From Pseudomonas mendocina (GTDB lineage Bacteria; Pseudomonadota; Gammaproteobacteria; Pseudomonadales; Pseudomonadaceae), in assembly GCF_003008615.1 (NCBI RefSeq), contig NZ_CP027657.1:4898001-4962000 (forward strand): a DNA stretch of 64,000 nucleotides, in the 5' to 3' direction. Shown piece by piece: positions 52,757 through 64,000 of this stretch (the stretch's first letter is position 1; each line of letters opens with the position of its first letter). Made by a program: the position numbers and the translations under genes. The notes beneath the pieces were generated by a model. That model searched no databases and was not told the origin of the DNA. It worked only from the letters and a program-made list of their open reading frames with translations.

Positions 52757-55700
52757 ACATCTCCCGCCCGTTCATCCTGCGGCCGGTCGCCACCACGCTG
52801 TTGATGGTGGCGATCTTCCTCAGCGGCTTGATTGCCTACCGCATGCTGCCGGTCTCGGCGCTACCAGAGGTGGATTACCCGACCATTCGCGTACTCACCC
52901 TGTATCCCGGTGCCAGCCCGGACGTGATGACCAGTGCCGTCACCGCGCCGCTGGAACGCCAGTTCGGGCAGATGGCCGGCCTCAAGCAGATGTCGTCGAC
53001 CAGCTCGGGCGGCGCTTCGGTGATCACCCTGCGCTTCAATCTGGAAGTGTCGTTGGCGGTGGCCGAGCAGGAAGTGCAGGCGGCGATCAATGCGGCGAGC
53101 AACCTGCTGCCCAATGATCTGCCGGCACCGCCGGTGTACAACAAGGTCAACCCGGCCGACACGCCGGTGCTGACCCTGGCGGTCAGCTCCAAGAGCCTGC
53201 CGCTGCCGCAGGTCAACGATCTGGTCGATACCCGCCTGGCGCAGAAACTGGCGCAAACCAGTGGTGTCGGCCTGGTCACCCTGGCCGGTGGCCAGCGGCC
53301 GGCCGTGCGTATCCGCGTCAACCCGGAAGCTCTGGCAGCCTATGGCCTGAGCCTGGCGGACGTGCGCAGCCTGATCACCGCCAGTAACGTCAACCAGCCC
53401 AAGGGCAACTTCGACGGGCCGACCCGCGTGTCGCAGCTCGACGCCAACGACCAGTTGCGCTCGGTCGAGGAATACCGCGAGCTGATCCTCAGCTACGAGA
53501 ACGGCGCTGCGCTGCGCCTGAAGGATGTCGCCGAGATCGTCGACGGCGCCGAGAACGAGCGCCTGGCTGCCTGGGCCGACCGCAACCAGGCGGTGCTGGT
53601 CAACGTGCAGCGCCAGCCCGGCGCCAACGTCATCGACGTGGTCGACCGCATCCAGACCCTGTTGCCGCACCTGACCGAAAGCCTGCCGGCCAGCGTCGAG
53701 GTCAAGGTGCTCACCGACCGCACCCAGACCATCCGCGCCGCCGTACGCGACGTGCAGCACGAACTGCTGCTGGCCATCACCCTGGTGGTGCTGGTGACCT
53801 TCCTGTTCCTGCGCAAACTGTCGGCGACCATCATTCCCTCGGTGGTGGTGCCACTGTCGCTGATCGGTACCTTCGGCGTGATGTACCTGGCCGGCTTCAC
53901 CATCAACAACCTGACGCTGATGGCTCTGACCATTGCCACCGGCTTCGTGGTGGACGACGCCATCGTCATGCTGGAGAACATCGCCCGCCATCTGGAAGAA
54001 GGCGAAACGCCGCTCAACGCCGCGCTCAAGGGCGCCCGGCAGATCGGCTTCACCCTGGTGTCGCTGACCCTGTCGCTGATCGCCGTGCTGATCCCGCTGC
54101 TGTTCATGGCGGATGTGGTGGGGCGGCTGTTCCGTGAGTTCGCCATTACTCTGGCGGTGGCGATCATGATTTCCCTGGTGGTATCGCTGACGCTGACGCC
54201 AATGATGTGCGCGCGCCTGCTCAAGGCCGAGAAGCCTGAGGAAGAGGGGCGCTTCTACCATGCGGCCGGTGGTGTGATCGATTCGATGATCGAGCGCTAC
54301 GGCGTGTGGTTGCAGTGGGTGCTGCGTCATCAGCCGCTGACCCTGCTGGTGGCCATCGCCACCATGGGCCTGACCGTGCTGCTGTACCTGGCCGTGCCCA
54401 AGGGCTTCTTCCCGGTGCAGGACACCGGAGTGATCCAGGGCATTTCCGAGGCGCCGCAGTCGATTTCCTTCAGCGCCATGAGCGAGCGCCAGCAGCGCCT
54501 GGCCGATGTGATCCTGCGTGATCCGGCGGTGGCCAGCCTGTCGTCTTCGATTGGCGTGGACGGTGACAACCCGACGCTCAATAGCGGCCGCCTGCTGATC
54601 AATCTCAAACCGCACGCTGAGCGCGACGTGACGGCGAGCGAGGTGATTGATCGGCTGCGTCCCGAGCTGGCGCGCATTCCCGGCATCGAGTTGTACATGC
54701 AGCCGGTGCAGGATCTGACCATCGAGGATCGCATCAGCCGCACGCAATTCCAGTTCACCCTGGAGTCGCCGGAAAGCGCCTTGCTGGAAGAGTGGACACC
54801 GCGCCTGGTCGAGGCACTGCGCGAGCAGCCGGAGCTGACTGACGTGGCCAGCGACCTGCAGAACCGTGGCCTGCAGGTGTATCTGCAGATCGACCGCGAC
54901 GCCGCATCGCGCCTGGGCGTGAGCGTCAGCACCATCGACGACGCACTTTACGATGCCTTCGGTCAGCGCCAGATCAGCACCATCTACACCCAGGCCAGCC
55001 AGTACCGCGTGGTGCTGGAAAGCCGTGACGGTGGGCGTATCGGCATGGCCGCGCTGGGGCAGATCCACGTTGCCACCGCTGAAGGCGGTCAGGTGCCGCT
55101 GTCATCGCTGGCGCACATCGAGGAGCGCCCGGCAAGCCTGCTGATCAACCATATCGGCCAGTTCCCGGCGGTGACCCTGTCGTTCAACCTGGCGCCAGGC
55201 GTATCGCTGGGCGAGGCGGTGGCGGTGATCGAGCAGGTGGAGGCCGACATCGGTCTACCCGGCGCGATCGACACGCAGTTCCAGGGGGCGGCCGAGGCGT
55301 TCCGTGCGTCGCTGTCCTCGACGCTGCTGCTGATCCTGGCGGCCATCGTCACCATGTACATCGTGCTCGGCGTGCTCTACGAGAGCTACATCCACCCGAT
55401 CACCATTCTCTCCACGCTGCCGTCGGCCGGTGTCGGCGCCTTGCTGGCGCTGCTCTTGACCGGTAACGATCTGGGCCTGATCGCCATCATCGGCATCATC
55501 CTGCTGATCGGTATCGTCAAGAAGAACGCCATCATGATGATCGACTTCGCCCTGGAGGCAGAGCGTCATCAGGGCATGGCGCCGGAGGCGGCGATCTACC
55601 AGGCCGCGTTGCTACGTTTCCGACCGATCCTGATGACCACCCTGGCTGCACTGTTCGGTGCGGTGCCGCTGATGCTGGCATCCGGCTCCGGCGCCGAACT

Positions 55701-55845
55701 GCGTCAGCCGCTGGGGCTGGTGATGGTCGGCGGCCTGCTGGTCAGCCAGGTGCTGACGCTGTTCACCACGCCGGTTATCTACCTGTACTTCGACCGCCTG
55801 TCACGGCGTGTCAGCGGCCGCAGCGCGGCCGGGGTGGCGGTATGA
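52753..55845 (+). CDS. muxB: RND efflux pump protein MuxB
   Basis: 1030 residues with 12 membrane helices and two large periplasmic domains. The proton-relay acidic pair D401-D402 is in [18 protein letters not shown]. The N-terminal [17 protein letters not shown] and the [18 protein letters not shown] segment are typical HAE-RND. It is one of two non-identical RND subunits expected to form a heteromeric B2C-type pump, as in MdtBC. A REP pair separates it from muxC. Confidence 0.94.
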   Translation: MNISRPFILRPVATTLLMVAIFLSGLIAYRMLPVSALPEVDYPTIRVLTLYPGASPDVMTSAVTAPLERQFGQMAGLKQMSSTSSGGASVITLRFNLEVSLAVAEQEVQAAINAASNLLPNDLPAPPVYNKVNPADTPVLTLAVSSKSLPLPQVNDLVDTRLAQKLAQTSGVGLVTLAGGQRPAVRIRVNPEALAAYGLSLADVRSLITASNVNQPKGNFDGPTRVSQLDANDQLRSVEEYRELILSYENGAALRLKDVAEIVDGAENERLAAWADRNQAVLVNVQRQPGANVIDVVDRIQTLLPHLTESLPASVEVKVLTDRTQTIRAAVRDVQHELLLAITLVVLVTFLFLRKLSATIIPSVVVPLSLIGTFGVMYLAGFTINNLTLMALTIATGFVVDDAIVMLENIARHLEEGETPLNAALKGARQIGFTLVSLTLSLIAVLIPLLFMADVVGRLFREFAITLAVAIMISLVVSLTLTPMMCARLLKAEKPEEEGRFYHAAGGVIDSMIERYGVWLQWVLRHQPLTLLVAIATMGLTVLLYLAVPKGFFPVQDTGVIQGISEAPQSISFSAMSERQQRLADVILRDPAVASLSSSIGVDGDNPTLNSGRLLINLKPHAERDVTASEVIDRLRPELARIPGIELYMQPVQDLTIEDRISRTQFQFTLESPESALLEEWTPRLVEALREQPELTDVASDLQNRGLQVYLQIDRDAASRLGVSVSTIDDALYDAFGQRQISTIYTQASQYRVVLESRDGGRIGMAALGQIHVATAEGGQVPLSSLAHIEERPASLLINHIGQFPAVTLSFNLAPGVSLGEAVAVIEQVEADIGLPGAIDTQFQGAAEAFRASLSSTLLLILAAIVTMYIVLGVLYESYIHPITILSTLPSAGVGALLALLLTGNDLGLIAIIGIILLIGIVKKNAIMMIDFALEAERHQGMAPEAAIYQAALLRFRPILMTTLAALFGAVPLMLASGSGAELRQPLGLVMVGGLLVSQVLTLFTTPVIYLYFDRLSRRVSGRSAAGVAV

Positions 55846-55854
55846 GCTCCCGGC

Positions 55855-55917
55855 GTAGGAGCGGCTTCAGCCGCGAATATGCTGCACCGGTCTGTTCGCG
55901 GCTGAAGCCGCTCCTAC
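55855..55917. repeat. REP inverted pair between muxB and muxC
   Basis: Two perfect 23-bp inverted copies (55855-55877 and 55895-55917) of the Pseudomonas REP unit GTAGGAGCGGCTTCAGCC flank a 17-nt loop. It lies 9 bp after the muxB stop and 34 bp before muxC, inside the transcription unit. Confidence 0.93.
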
Positions 55918-55951
55918 GGGATTGGCGAAGCCTGGGCGGGGCCAATCACGC

Positions 55952-58900
55952 ATGAACCTGTCCGCTCCCTTCATCCGTCGCCCTGTGGCGACCCTGCTGC
56001 TGAGCCTGGCGATCATGTTGCTCGGCGGGGTCAGCTTCGGCCTGTTGCCGGTGTCACCGCTGCCGAACATGGATTTCCCGGTGATAACCGTGCAGGCCAA
56101 CCTGCCTGGTGCCAGCCCGCAGATCATGGCGGCAACCGTGGCCACCCCGCTGGAGCGCTCGCTGGGCAGCATCGCCGGCGTCAACCAGATGAACAGCAAC
56201 AGCAGCCAGGGCAGCACGCGGATCATGGTCGAGTTCGACCTGAACAAGGACATCAATACCGCGGCCCGTGAGGTACAGGCGGCAATCAACGCCGCACGCG
56301 AGCTGCTGCCCAGTGGCATGCGCACCATGCCCAGCTACCGCAAGATCAACCCCTCGCAAGCGCCGATCATGGTCATTTCGCTGACCAGCGACACGCTGAA
56401 CAAAGGCCAGCTCTACGATGTGGCCTCGACCATCCTGGCGCAAAAGCTGTCGCAGGTAACCGGCGTCGGCGAGGTGCAGGTCGGCGGCAGTTCATTGCCG
56501 GCGGTGCGCGTGGCACTGGAGCCGCGCCTGCTCGACCAGTACGGCATCGCCCTCGACGAAGTGCGCCAGGCCATCTCCGCAAGCAACGCCCTCAAACCCA
56601 AGGGCGCGGTAGAGGACGAACAGCGCCGCTGGCAGGTACAGGCCAGCGACCAGTTGGCCAAGGCTGCCGATTACATCCCGATGATCATCCGTTATCAGGA
56701 CGGCGCCGCGGTGCGCCTGGGCGACGTGGCGACCGTCACCGATGGCGTCGAGGATCGTTACAACAGCGGTTTCTATAACGACAAGGACTCGGTGCTGCTG
56801 GTAATCAACCGGCAGAGCGGGGCGAACATCCTGCAGACCATCAGCGACATTCGCGCCGAGCTGCCGGCACTGCGTGAGGTGATTCCGGCCAGCGTCGAGC
56901 TGGAAATCGCCATGGATCGTTCGCCGGTGATCCGCGCCACCCTGCACGAGGCCGAGCAGACGCTGCTGATCGCCGTGGGCCTGGTGATCCTGGTGGTGCT
57001 GGCTTTCCTCGGCCGTTGGCGTGCCGCGTTGATCCCGGCGCTGGCAGTGCCGGTATCGCTGATCGGCAGTTTCGCCGCCATGTACCTGCTGGATTTCTCG
57101 CTCAACAACCTGTCACTGATGGCGCTGATCATCGCCACCGGCCTGGTGGTGGACGACGCCATTGTGGTGCTGGAGAACATCTCCCGGCATATCCACAATG
57201 GCGAGAAGCCGATGGAGGCAGCGCTCAAGGGCACCCGCGAGGTGGGCTTCACGCTGCTGTCGATGAATCTGTCGCTGGTGGCGGTGTTCGTCTCCATCCT
57301 GTTCATGGGCGGCATCATCGAGCGGCTGTTCCGCGAGTTTTCCCTGACTCTGGCCGTAGCCGTGGTGATTTCCCTGCTGGTGTCGCTGACGCTGACGCCC
57401 ATGCTTTGCGCACGCTGGCTCAAACCCGAGGACGAGCAGCCCCGCGGGCGCTTGCAGCAATGGGGCGATCGCCTGCAGAACCGCGTACTGGCGTTCTACG
57501 GCCGTAGCCTGGACTGGGCGCTGCGCCATTCACTGCTGATGCTGCTGAGCTTCCTGGCGACCATCGCGTTGAATGTCTACCTGTTCGTCAGCGTGCCCAA
57601 GACCTTCATGCCGCAGCAGGACACCGGCCAGTTGATCGGCTTCATCCGTGGCGATGACGGCCTCTCGTTTCAGGTCATGCAACCGAAAATGGAAATCTTC
57701 CGCAACGCAGTGCTGGCTGATCCGGCGGTGGAAAGCGTGGCCGGTTTCATCGGCGGCAGTGGCGGTATCAACAATGCCTTCATGATCGTGCGCCTCAAAC
57801 CCATCGCCCAGCGCAGCGATTCCGCCCAGGACGTGATCAACCGCCTGCGTACCAGCGTACCCAAGGTGCCGGGCGGGCGCATGTTCCTGATGCCGGATCA
57901 GGACTTGCAGATGGGCGGGCGCCAGGGACGCAGTTCGGAAAACGAGTACATGCTGCTGTCCGACGATCTCGATGTGCTGCGCACCTGGCTGCCGCAGGTG
58001 CGCGAGACGCTGCGCGCGCTGCCCGAGCTGACCGGTATCGATGCCCGGGAAACCGAGGGTGCCCAGCAGATTCGCCTGGTGGTCGACCGCGAGGCGGCAC
58101 GCCGCCTGGGCGTGGACATGGACATGATCACCGCCGTGCTCAACAACGCCTTCAGTCAGCGTCAGGTCTCGACCATCTATGAAGCGCTGAACCAGTACAG
58201 CGTGGTGATGGAGATCAACCCCAAATATGCCCAGCATCCCGAAGCGTTGAACCAGATTCAGCTGATCACCGACGAGGGCACGCGTGTGCCGTTGTCTACC
58301 TTTGCCCATTGGGAGCGCAGCCTGGAGAACGACAGGGTCAGCCACCAGGGCCAGTTCGCCGTGGAGAACATCGGTTTCTCGCTGGCCGAGGGGGTGAGCC
58401 TGGATCAGGCTACCCGCGCCATCGACGTGGCCATCGCCCGGCTCAATCTGCCGACTGAGGTACAGGGCACGCTGGGCGGTACCGGCGCCGCATTCCAGAA
58501 GGCCCAGGACAACCAGCCGCTGATGATCCTGCTGGCGCTGGTGGTCGTGTATCTGGTGCTTGGCGTGCTTTACGAGAGCTACGTGCACCCGTTGACCATT
58601 CTCTCGACCCTGCCATCTGCCGGCGTCGGTGCCTTGCTGGCGTTGCAACTGGTGGGCATGGAGTTCAGCCTGATTTCGCTGTTGGGCCTGTTCCTACTGA
58701 TCGGCATCGTCAAGAAGAACGCCATCCTGATGGTCGACCTCGCCCTGCAGCTGGAGCGCGGCGAGAAGCTCAGCCCGCAGGAATCGATCCGTCGCGCCTG
58801 TCTGCTGCGCTTCCGGCCGATCCTGATGACCACTCTGGCGGCCATTCTCGGTGCCTTGCCACTGGTGCTGGGCAGCGCGGAGGGCTCGGAAATGCGCCAG

Positions 58901-59056
58901 CCACTGGGCGTCACCATCGTTGGTGGCCTGGTGCTCAGCCAGTTGCTGACCCTGTACACCACACCGGTGATCTATCTCTACTTCGACCGCCTGCGCCACC
59001 GTGTCAATCGCTGGCGCGGCGTGCGTACCGATGCTTCGTTGGAAAATCCGCTATGA
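55952..59056 (+). CDS. muxC: RND efflux pump protein MuxC
   Basis: 1034 residues from ATG 55952 (MNLSAPFIRRPVATLLL); an upstream TTG reading frame runs through the REP and is rejected. It has the HAE-RND architecture with 12 membrane helices and the D401-D402 pair in TGLVVDDAIVVLENISRH, at the same residue numbers as in MuxB. The ribosome site is weak. It ends with an ATGA overlap into opmB. It differs from MuxB and is not a recent duplicate. Confidence 0.94.
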   Translation: MNLSAPFIRRPVATLLLSLAIMLLGGVSFGLLPVSPLPNMDFPVITVQANLPGASPQIMAATVATPLERSLGSIAGVNQMNSNSSQGSTRIMVEFDLNKDINTAAREVQAAINAARELLPSGMRTMPSYRKINPSQAPIMVISLTSDTLNKGQLYDVASTILAQKLSQVTGVGEVQVGGSSLPAVRVALEPRLLDQYGIALDEVRQAISASNALKPKGAVEDEQRRWQVQASDQLAKAADYIPMIIRYQDGAAVRLGDVATVTDGVEDRYNSGFYNDKDSVLLVINRQSGANILQTISDIRAELPALREVIPASVELEIAMDRSPVIRATLHEAEQTLLIAVGLVILVVLAFLGRWRAALIPALAVPVSLIGSFAAMYLLDFSLNNLSLMALIIATGLVVDDAIVVLENISRHIHNGEKPMEAALKGTREVGFTLLSMNLSLVAVFVSILFMGGIIERLFREFSLTLAVAVVISLLVSLTLTPMLCARWLKPEDEQPRGRLQQWGDRLQNRVLAFYGRSLDWALRHSLLMLLSFLATIALNVYLFVSVPKTFMPQQDTGQLIGFIRGDDGLSFQVMQPKMEIFRNAVLADPAVESVAGFIGGSGGINNAFMIVRLKPIAQRSDSAQDVINRLRTSVPKVPGGRMFLMPDQDLQMGGRQGRSSENEYMLLSDDLDVLRTWLPQVRETLRALPELTGIDARETEGAQQIRLVVDREAARRLGVDMDMITAVLNNAFSQRQVSTIYEALNQYSVVMEINPKYAQHPEALNQIQLITDEGTRVPLSTFAHWERSLENDRVSHQGQFAVENIGFSLAEGVSLDQATRAIDVAIARLNLPTEVQGTLGGTGAAFQKAQDNQPLMILLALVVVYLVLGVLYESYVHPLTILSTLPSAGVGALLALQLVGMEFSLISLLGLFLLIGIVKKNAILMVDLALQLERGEKLSPQESIRRACLLRFRPILMTTLAAILGALPLVLGSAEGSEMRQPLGVTIVGGLVLSQLLTLYTTPVIYLYFDRLRHRVNRWRGVRTDASLENPL

Positions 59057-60546
59057 ACCGAGCTCCCTTTGCCCGAACCCTCGTCTCTCTGCTGTTGGCC
59101 AGCGTGCTCGGCGGGTGCGCTCTGGGCCCTGACTATCAGCGTCCCGAATTAGCGGCGCCTGCGCAGTTCAAGCAGGTCGAGGGTTGGAAGGCCGCGTCCC
59201 CGGCAGACGCATTGGAGCGTGGCAACTGGTGGGCGCTATACGGCGACGCTGAGTTGAATGCATTGGTCGAACGTCTGCAGGTGTCCAACCAGAACCTGGC
59301 TGCAGCCGAAGCTCAGTATCGTCAGGCGCGTGCCTTGGTGCGCAGCGCTCGGGCCAGTTTCTATCCCACGTTGTCCGGTAGCGCCGGGATGACGCGCGCC
59401 GGGCAGGGCGGTGGTGATAGCACGCTGAGAACCTCCGATGGCGTCGCCGTCAGCGGTTCGAGCGCCTCACGCATTTCCAAGAGCTATGACCTGAGCCTCA
59501 ATGCGGCCTGGGAACTGGATATCTGGGGCAAGCTGCGCCGGGGCCTTGAGGCAAGTCGGGCCGAGTACGACGCCAGTGCAGCCGATCTCGCTGCAGCGCG
59601 TCTTAGCCTGCAGAGCGAACTGGTGCAGAGCTATCTGCAATTGCGCGTTCTGGATGAGCAGAAGCGTCTGCTCGACGCGACCGTGGCGGCCTATCAACGC
59701 TCATTGCGGCTGACCGAAAACCAGTACAAGGCCGGTATCGTGCCCAAGTCCGACGTGACCCAGGCCACTACCCAGCTCAGGAGCACCCAGGCACAGGCCA
59801 TCGATCTACAGTGGCAGCGCGCGCAGTTGGAGCATGCGATTGCCGTGCTGGTGGGCGTCAGCCCGGCGGAACTGTCCATTGCCCCGCGTGAAAGTCTGCC
59901 GGCCTTGCCGGCGATTCCTGTGGCGTTGCCGTCGCAGTTGCTCGAACGTCGTCCGGACGTTGCGGCAGCGGAGCGTCGGGTGATGGCCGCCAATGCGCAG
60001 ATCGGTGTGGCCGAAGCCGCGTGGTTCCCTGATCTGAGCATTTCCGCCACTGGCGGCTACCGCGGCAGCAGCTTCGCCGACTGGATCGAAGTGCCGAACC
60101 GCTTCTGGTCGCTCGGCCCGCAACTGGCGCTGACTCTGTTCGATGGCGGCGCGCGGCGTGCCGAGCTGGAACGTACCGAAGCCGCCTACGACCAGACTGT
60201 GGCTCAGTACCGCCAGTCTGTCCTGGACAGCTTCCGTGAGGTCGAGGATTACCTGGTGCAACTGCGGGTGCTGGAGCAGGAGAGCGGTATCCAGCAGCAG
60301 GCGCTGGATGCTGCGCGCGAGTCGCTACGCCTGATCGAGAACCAGTACCGCGCCGGTACCGTGGACTACAACAGCGTGGTTACCGTGCAAGCCACTGCGC
60401 TGAGCAATGAGCGCTCCAACCTGACCCTGCTCGGCAGCCGGCTGACTGCCAGCGTGCAATTGATCGCGGCCCTTGGCGGGGGGTGGCAGCTGGAGCAATT
60501 GCACGATCCGGCGGCTATTACCACGGGTGAGGAAGAGGCTCGCTAG
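59053..60546 (+). CDS. opmB: outer-membrane efflux lipoprotein OpmB
   Basis: 497 residues. The signal peptide ends VLGGC (lipid Cys22) and the TolC/OEP hallmarks follow: two repeats with long helices, GNWWALYGDAELNALVERLQ near the N-terminus and RAGTVDYNSVVTVQATALS near the C-terminus. It is the outer-membrane channel of MuxABC-OpmB, which in P. aeruginosa exports novobiocin, macrolides and some beta-lactams. It closes the four-gene operon. Confidence 0.93.
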   Translation: MNRAPFARTLVSLLLASVLGGCALGPDYQRPELAAPAQFKQVEGWKAASPADALERGNWWALYGDAELNALVERLQVSNQNLAAAEAQYRQARALVRSARASFYPTLSGSAGMTRAGQGGGDSTLRTSDGVAVSGSSASRISKSYDLSLNAAWELDIWGKLRRGLEASRAEYDASAADLAAARLSLQSELVQSYLQLRVLDEQKRLLDATVAAYQRSLRLTENQYKAGIVPKSDVTQATTQLRSTQAQAIDLQWQRAQLEHAIAVLVGVSPAELSIAPRESLPALPAIPVALPSQLLERRPDVAAAERRVMAANAQIGVAEAAWFPDLSISATGGYRGSSFADWIEVPNRFWSLGPQLALTLFDGGARRAELERTEAAYDQTVAQYRQSVLDSFREVEDYLVQLRVLEQESGIQQQALDAARESLRLIENQYRAGTVDYNSVVTVQATALSNERSNLTLLGSRLTASVQLIAALGGGWQLEQLHDPAAITTGEEEAR

Positions 60547-60729
60547 GGCTGCACGAAAAAGCGCCGAGCATAGGTACCTGTGGTGCGGAGCCTAGGCATT
60601 ATTTTCCTGACCCTAAGGCTAACTTTCCGTTAGTATTCGTCGCGTTGTCTTCAGTAATCGCAACTGGCCATCAGGGATGTGGGGCGGATAACGTCCTTCG
60701 GTCGTGCGTTTTCTACTCAGAGCTCTTCG

Positions 60730-62781
60730 ATGCTGATTGGTAGTTACGATTCATCCCTGGTAGCGCTTTCGCTTTGTGTCGCCATTCTGGCTTCGTATAC
60801 GGCGCTCGATCTGGCTGGACGCATCGCCAGCGCCCTGGGTGCCGCGCGCGTCCTGTGGATCGTTGGCGGTGCTGTGGCGATGGGTATCGGCATCTGGTCG
60901 ATGCACTTCGTCGGCATGCTCGCCTTCAGCCTGCCAATCCCCCTCGGTTACGATCTGACCATCACCTTGCTGTCGCTGGCCATCGCCATGCTCGCCTCGG
61001 GTTTCGCCCTATGGTTGGTGAGCCAGCCCGAGCTGCCTATTTGGCATATCGCGCTGGGCTCGTTGGCCATGGGTGCTGGCATTGGCGCGATGCACTACAT
61101 CGGCATGGCGGCGATGCGCATGCAGCCAGGCATCGACTACGATCCGCTGTTGTTCGCCTTGTCGCTGCTGATCGCGGTCGCGGCATCGGGGGCGGCATTG
61201 TTGATCGCCTTCCGCTTGCGCCGACATACGCCTTACGTGCGCCTGGCCCGAGCCGGCGCGGCGGTGATCATGGGCTTCGCCATCGTCGGCATGCACTACA
61301 CCGGGATGGCTGCAGCGAGCTTTCCCGAGGGCAGCCTGTGCGGCGCTGCTTTCAGCGGTCTGGACAGTCGTTGGCTGGCCAGCCTGGTGATCGTCACCAC
61401 CTTCGCCGTGTTGGTCATTGCCCTGTTGACGTCGATTCTCGACGCCCGCCTTGAGGCGCGCACGGAACTGCTCAACAGCTCGTTGGCCAAGGCCAATGCA
61501 GAGCTCACCCAACTGGCCCTGCACGATAGCCTGACCAAGCTACCCAACCGGCTGCTGCTGGAGGATCGGATTGGCCAGAGCATTCTCAAGGTGCAGCGCA
61601 ACGGCGGCTACTTCGCCTTGTTGTTCATGGATCTGGACGGCTTCAAACCCGTCAACGATGCCTTCGGTCATCATGTCGGCGATCTGTTGCTGGTAGCCGT
61701 GGCCCAGCGTTTGCGCGCCCATCTGCGGGCCCATGACAGCCTGGCGCGTATTGGTGGTGACGAGTTCGTGCTGCTGGCCGAGCTGCGCCACCCGGACGAT
61801 GCGGTCAAGGTTGCCAGTCATGTGGTGGGGCTGCTCGGTCAGGCATTCGACATAGACGGCCATGAATTGCGGGTGTCGACCAGCGTCGGTATCACCCTGT
61901 ATCCCGGCGATGGCATCGACCAGCAGGATCTGTTGATCAACGCCGATGCGGCGATGTACCACGCCAAGAGTCTGGGCAAGAACGGCTACAGCTTCTTCGA
62001 GAGTTCGATGAACTCCAATGCCCGGCAGCAGTTGCAGCTGTTGCACGATCTGCGCGTGGCGCTGGAGCGTGGCGAGTTTCGTTTGCACTACCAGCCCAAG
62101 TTCGCCAGCGAAAGCGGGCGTATGCTCGGCGCCGAAGCCCTACTGCGCTGGCAGCACCCGCAGCAGGGGTTGTTGGCGCCGATCCACTTCATCGGTCTGG
62201 CGGAGAAGACCGGGCTGATCATTCCCATCGGGGACTGGGTGCTGGACGAAGCGTGTCGGCAGATGCGTCTGTGGTATGACCAGGGTCATGAGGATTGGCG
62301 CGTCGCGGTCAACCTCTCGGCGCTGCAGTTCTGCCACAGCGAGCTGGTCGAGAACGTACGGCAGACCTTGGAGCGCCACGGCCTGCCGGCCAATTGCCTG
62401 ACCCTGGAAATCACTGAAAGCACCGCCATGCACGATGTGGGCGCCAGTCAGGAGATTCTCGAGCGGCTGGTCGAGATGGGCGTGGATATCGCCATCGACG
62501 ATTTCGGTACCGGCTATTCGAGCCTGCTCTATCTCAAACGCCTGCCAGCCAACGAGTTGAAGATCGACCGTGGTTTCGTGCGTGACCTGGAGCATGACGG
62601 TGACGATGTCGCCATCGTCTCCGCCATCGTGGCGCTGGGGCAGGCGTTGAACCTGCGTATCGTCGCCGAAGGGGTGGAAACGCCCGAGCAGCAGGCGTTT
62701 CTTACCCAGTTGGGCTGCGACTCACTGCAGGGCTATCTGCTCGGCCATCCGCTACCGGCTGAGCACTTGCCCACTGAGTGA
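60730..62781 (+). CDS. mucR: MHYT-GGDEF-EAL c-di-GMP protein (MucR-like)
   Basis: 683 residues from ATG 60730. Seven membrane helices carry the MHYT sensor repeats (MHF at 58, MHY at 121 and 188), then GGDEF intact at 342-346 with an RxxD I-site (R333-D336) exactly five residues upstream, and EAL intact at 469-471. Length and layout match P. aeruginosa MucR (PA1727). MucR sustains alginate-related c-di-GMP and has both diguanylate cyclase and phosphodiesterase potential; MHYT domains are predicted to sense NO, CO or oxygen through copper. It ends nine bp before the convergent dctP stop. Confidence 0.9.
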   Translation: MLIGSYDSSLVALSLCVAILASYTALDLAGRIASALGAARVLWIVGGAVAMGIGIWSMHFVGMLAFSLPIPLGYDLTITLLSLAIAMLASGFALWLVSQPELPIWHIALGSLAMGAGIGAMHYIGMAAMRMQPGIDYDPLLFALSLLIAVAASGAALLIAFRLRRHTPYVRLARAGAAVIMGFAIVGMHYTGMAAASFPEGSLCGAAFSGLDSRWLASLVIVTTFAVLVIALLTSILDARLEARTELLNSSLAKANAELTQLALHDSLTKLPNRLLLEDRIGQSILKVQRNGGYFALLFMDLDGFKPVNDAFGHHVGDLLLVAVAQRLRAHLRAHDSLARIGGDEFVLLAELRHPDDAVKVASHVVGLLGQAFDIDGHELRVSTSVGITLYPGDGIDQQDLLINADAAMYHAKSLGKNGYSFFESSMNSNARQQLQLLHDLRVALERGEFRLHYQPKFASESGRMLGAEALLRWQHPQQGLLAPIHFIGLAEKTGLIIPIGDWVLDEACRQMRLWYDQGHEDWRVAVNLSALQFCHSELVENVRQTLERHGLPANCLTLEITESTAMHDVGASQEILERLVEMGVDIAIDDFGTGYSSLLYLKRLPANELKIDRGFVRDLEHDGDDVAIVSAIVALGQALNLRIVAEGVETPEQQAFLTQLGCDSLQGYLLGHPLPAEHLPTE

Positions 62782-62790
62782 GGGCCGCGA

Positions 62791-63870
<1,080 letters not shown>

Positions 63871-63927
63871 TCAGGCCGAGAGACGCGTGGCAGCACCTGT
63901 TCGTCAGAGCAAAGCTGGGCCTTTTGT

Positions 63928-63943
63928 GGCAAGGGTTATGCCA
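63928..63943 (-). promoter_or_regulatory. sigma-54 -24/-12 promoter of dctP
   Basis: The reverse strand reads TGGCATAACCCTTGCC. GG and GC are spaced by exactly ten bases, as required for RpoN, and only one base of TGGCAC is changed. It lies about 130 bp upstream of dctP, whose homologues are controlled by sigma-54 with DctB/DctD. Confidence 0.68.
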
Positions 63944-64000
63944 TTGTGGCGAGTTTCCGCCAGCCTGCTCGCGGCGGTAAAAAGGCTGTGATCTGGCTCA

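Noticed and set aside
52861..55068. A 735-codon reverse-strand open frame inside muxB.
   Set aside because: Composition is His/Gln/Asp-rich without any domain, typical of the shadow frame of a GC-rich membrane gene.
52753..59056. muxB and muxC as a recent tandem duplication.
   Set aside because: They share fold and the D401-D402 pair but diverge widely, as expected for the ancient MdtB/MdtC pair.

Overview
This 64-kb window is a chromosomal segment of a Pseudomonas-type gammaproteobacterium. It has high GC content, dense genes with ATGA/TGATG overlaps, a Pseudomonas REP pair, a ColRS system, a fabA-fabB pair and a MuxABC-OpmB pump. From remembered gene order it is a mosaic of blocks that lie in several places in P. 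aeruginosa PAO1 (the colRS region; the chemoreceptor-fabB-fabA-PA1611-gpsA region; moxR-DUF58-tgpA; mltF2/tatD; xthA-tamAB; muxABC-opmB; mucR). The mendocina/oleovorans lineage is a guess; the species cannot be decided from this sequence. No rRNA, tRNA, prophage, CRISPR array or intact insertion sequence was seen.

Layout. 1-7.1 kb is an envelope-modification locus: colR-colS and, on the same strand, a methyltransferase and an InaA/WapQ-type kinase; divergent from them runs an operon of an LtaS-type transferase, a PAP2 phosphatase, an exported dual-specificity phosphatase and a lipoprotein. Near-identical ColR-type boxes precede both target operons. 7.2-15.2 kb holds a chemoreceptor, fabB-fabA with a palindromic operator, a 265-bp MITE-like element, a PA1611-type hybrid kinase, and gpsA-DUF4389-sixA. 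15.3-25.3 kb is lipid and small-molecule metabolism: acyl-CoA ligase plus thioesterase behind a perfect palindrome, an AraC regulator, a LysE exporter, two alpha/beta hydrolases, DUF4892, a PerM-type permease, a patatin esterase, a lipoprotein and a flavin reductase. 25.4-33.5 kb has a large chemoreceptor, the moxR-DUF58-tgpA operon, a CHAD protein, a hotdog thioesterase and a 56-residue membrane protein. 33.6-45.2 kb has a third chemoreceptor, tatD, mltF2, doxX, a LysR/acyl-CoA dehydrogenase pair, terC with a 52-residue companion, a PstS-OmpA fusion, xthA and an acetyltransferase. 45.2-60.5 kb is envelope assembly and efflux: tamA-tamB, tpx, and muxA-muxB-REP-muxC-opmB. 60.7-64 kb has a mucR-type MHYT-GGDEF-EAL protein and an orphan TRAP binding protein with a sigma-54 promoter.

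The common theme is the cell envelope and its signalling: LPS/lipid phosphate modification, fatty-acid unsaturation, outer-membrane insertion, peptidoglycan turnover, RND efflux, three chemoreceptors, two sensor kinases and a c-di-GMP protein. The most useful new observations are non-coding: the paired ColR-type boxes, the MITE-like element beside the fabA operator, a three-copy dispersed 46-bp repeat, an 11-bp-periodic CpxR-like array upstream of mux, and two well-supported small genes of 52 and 56 codons.
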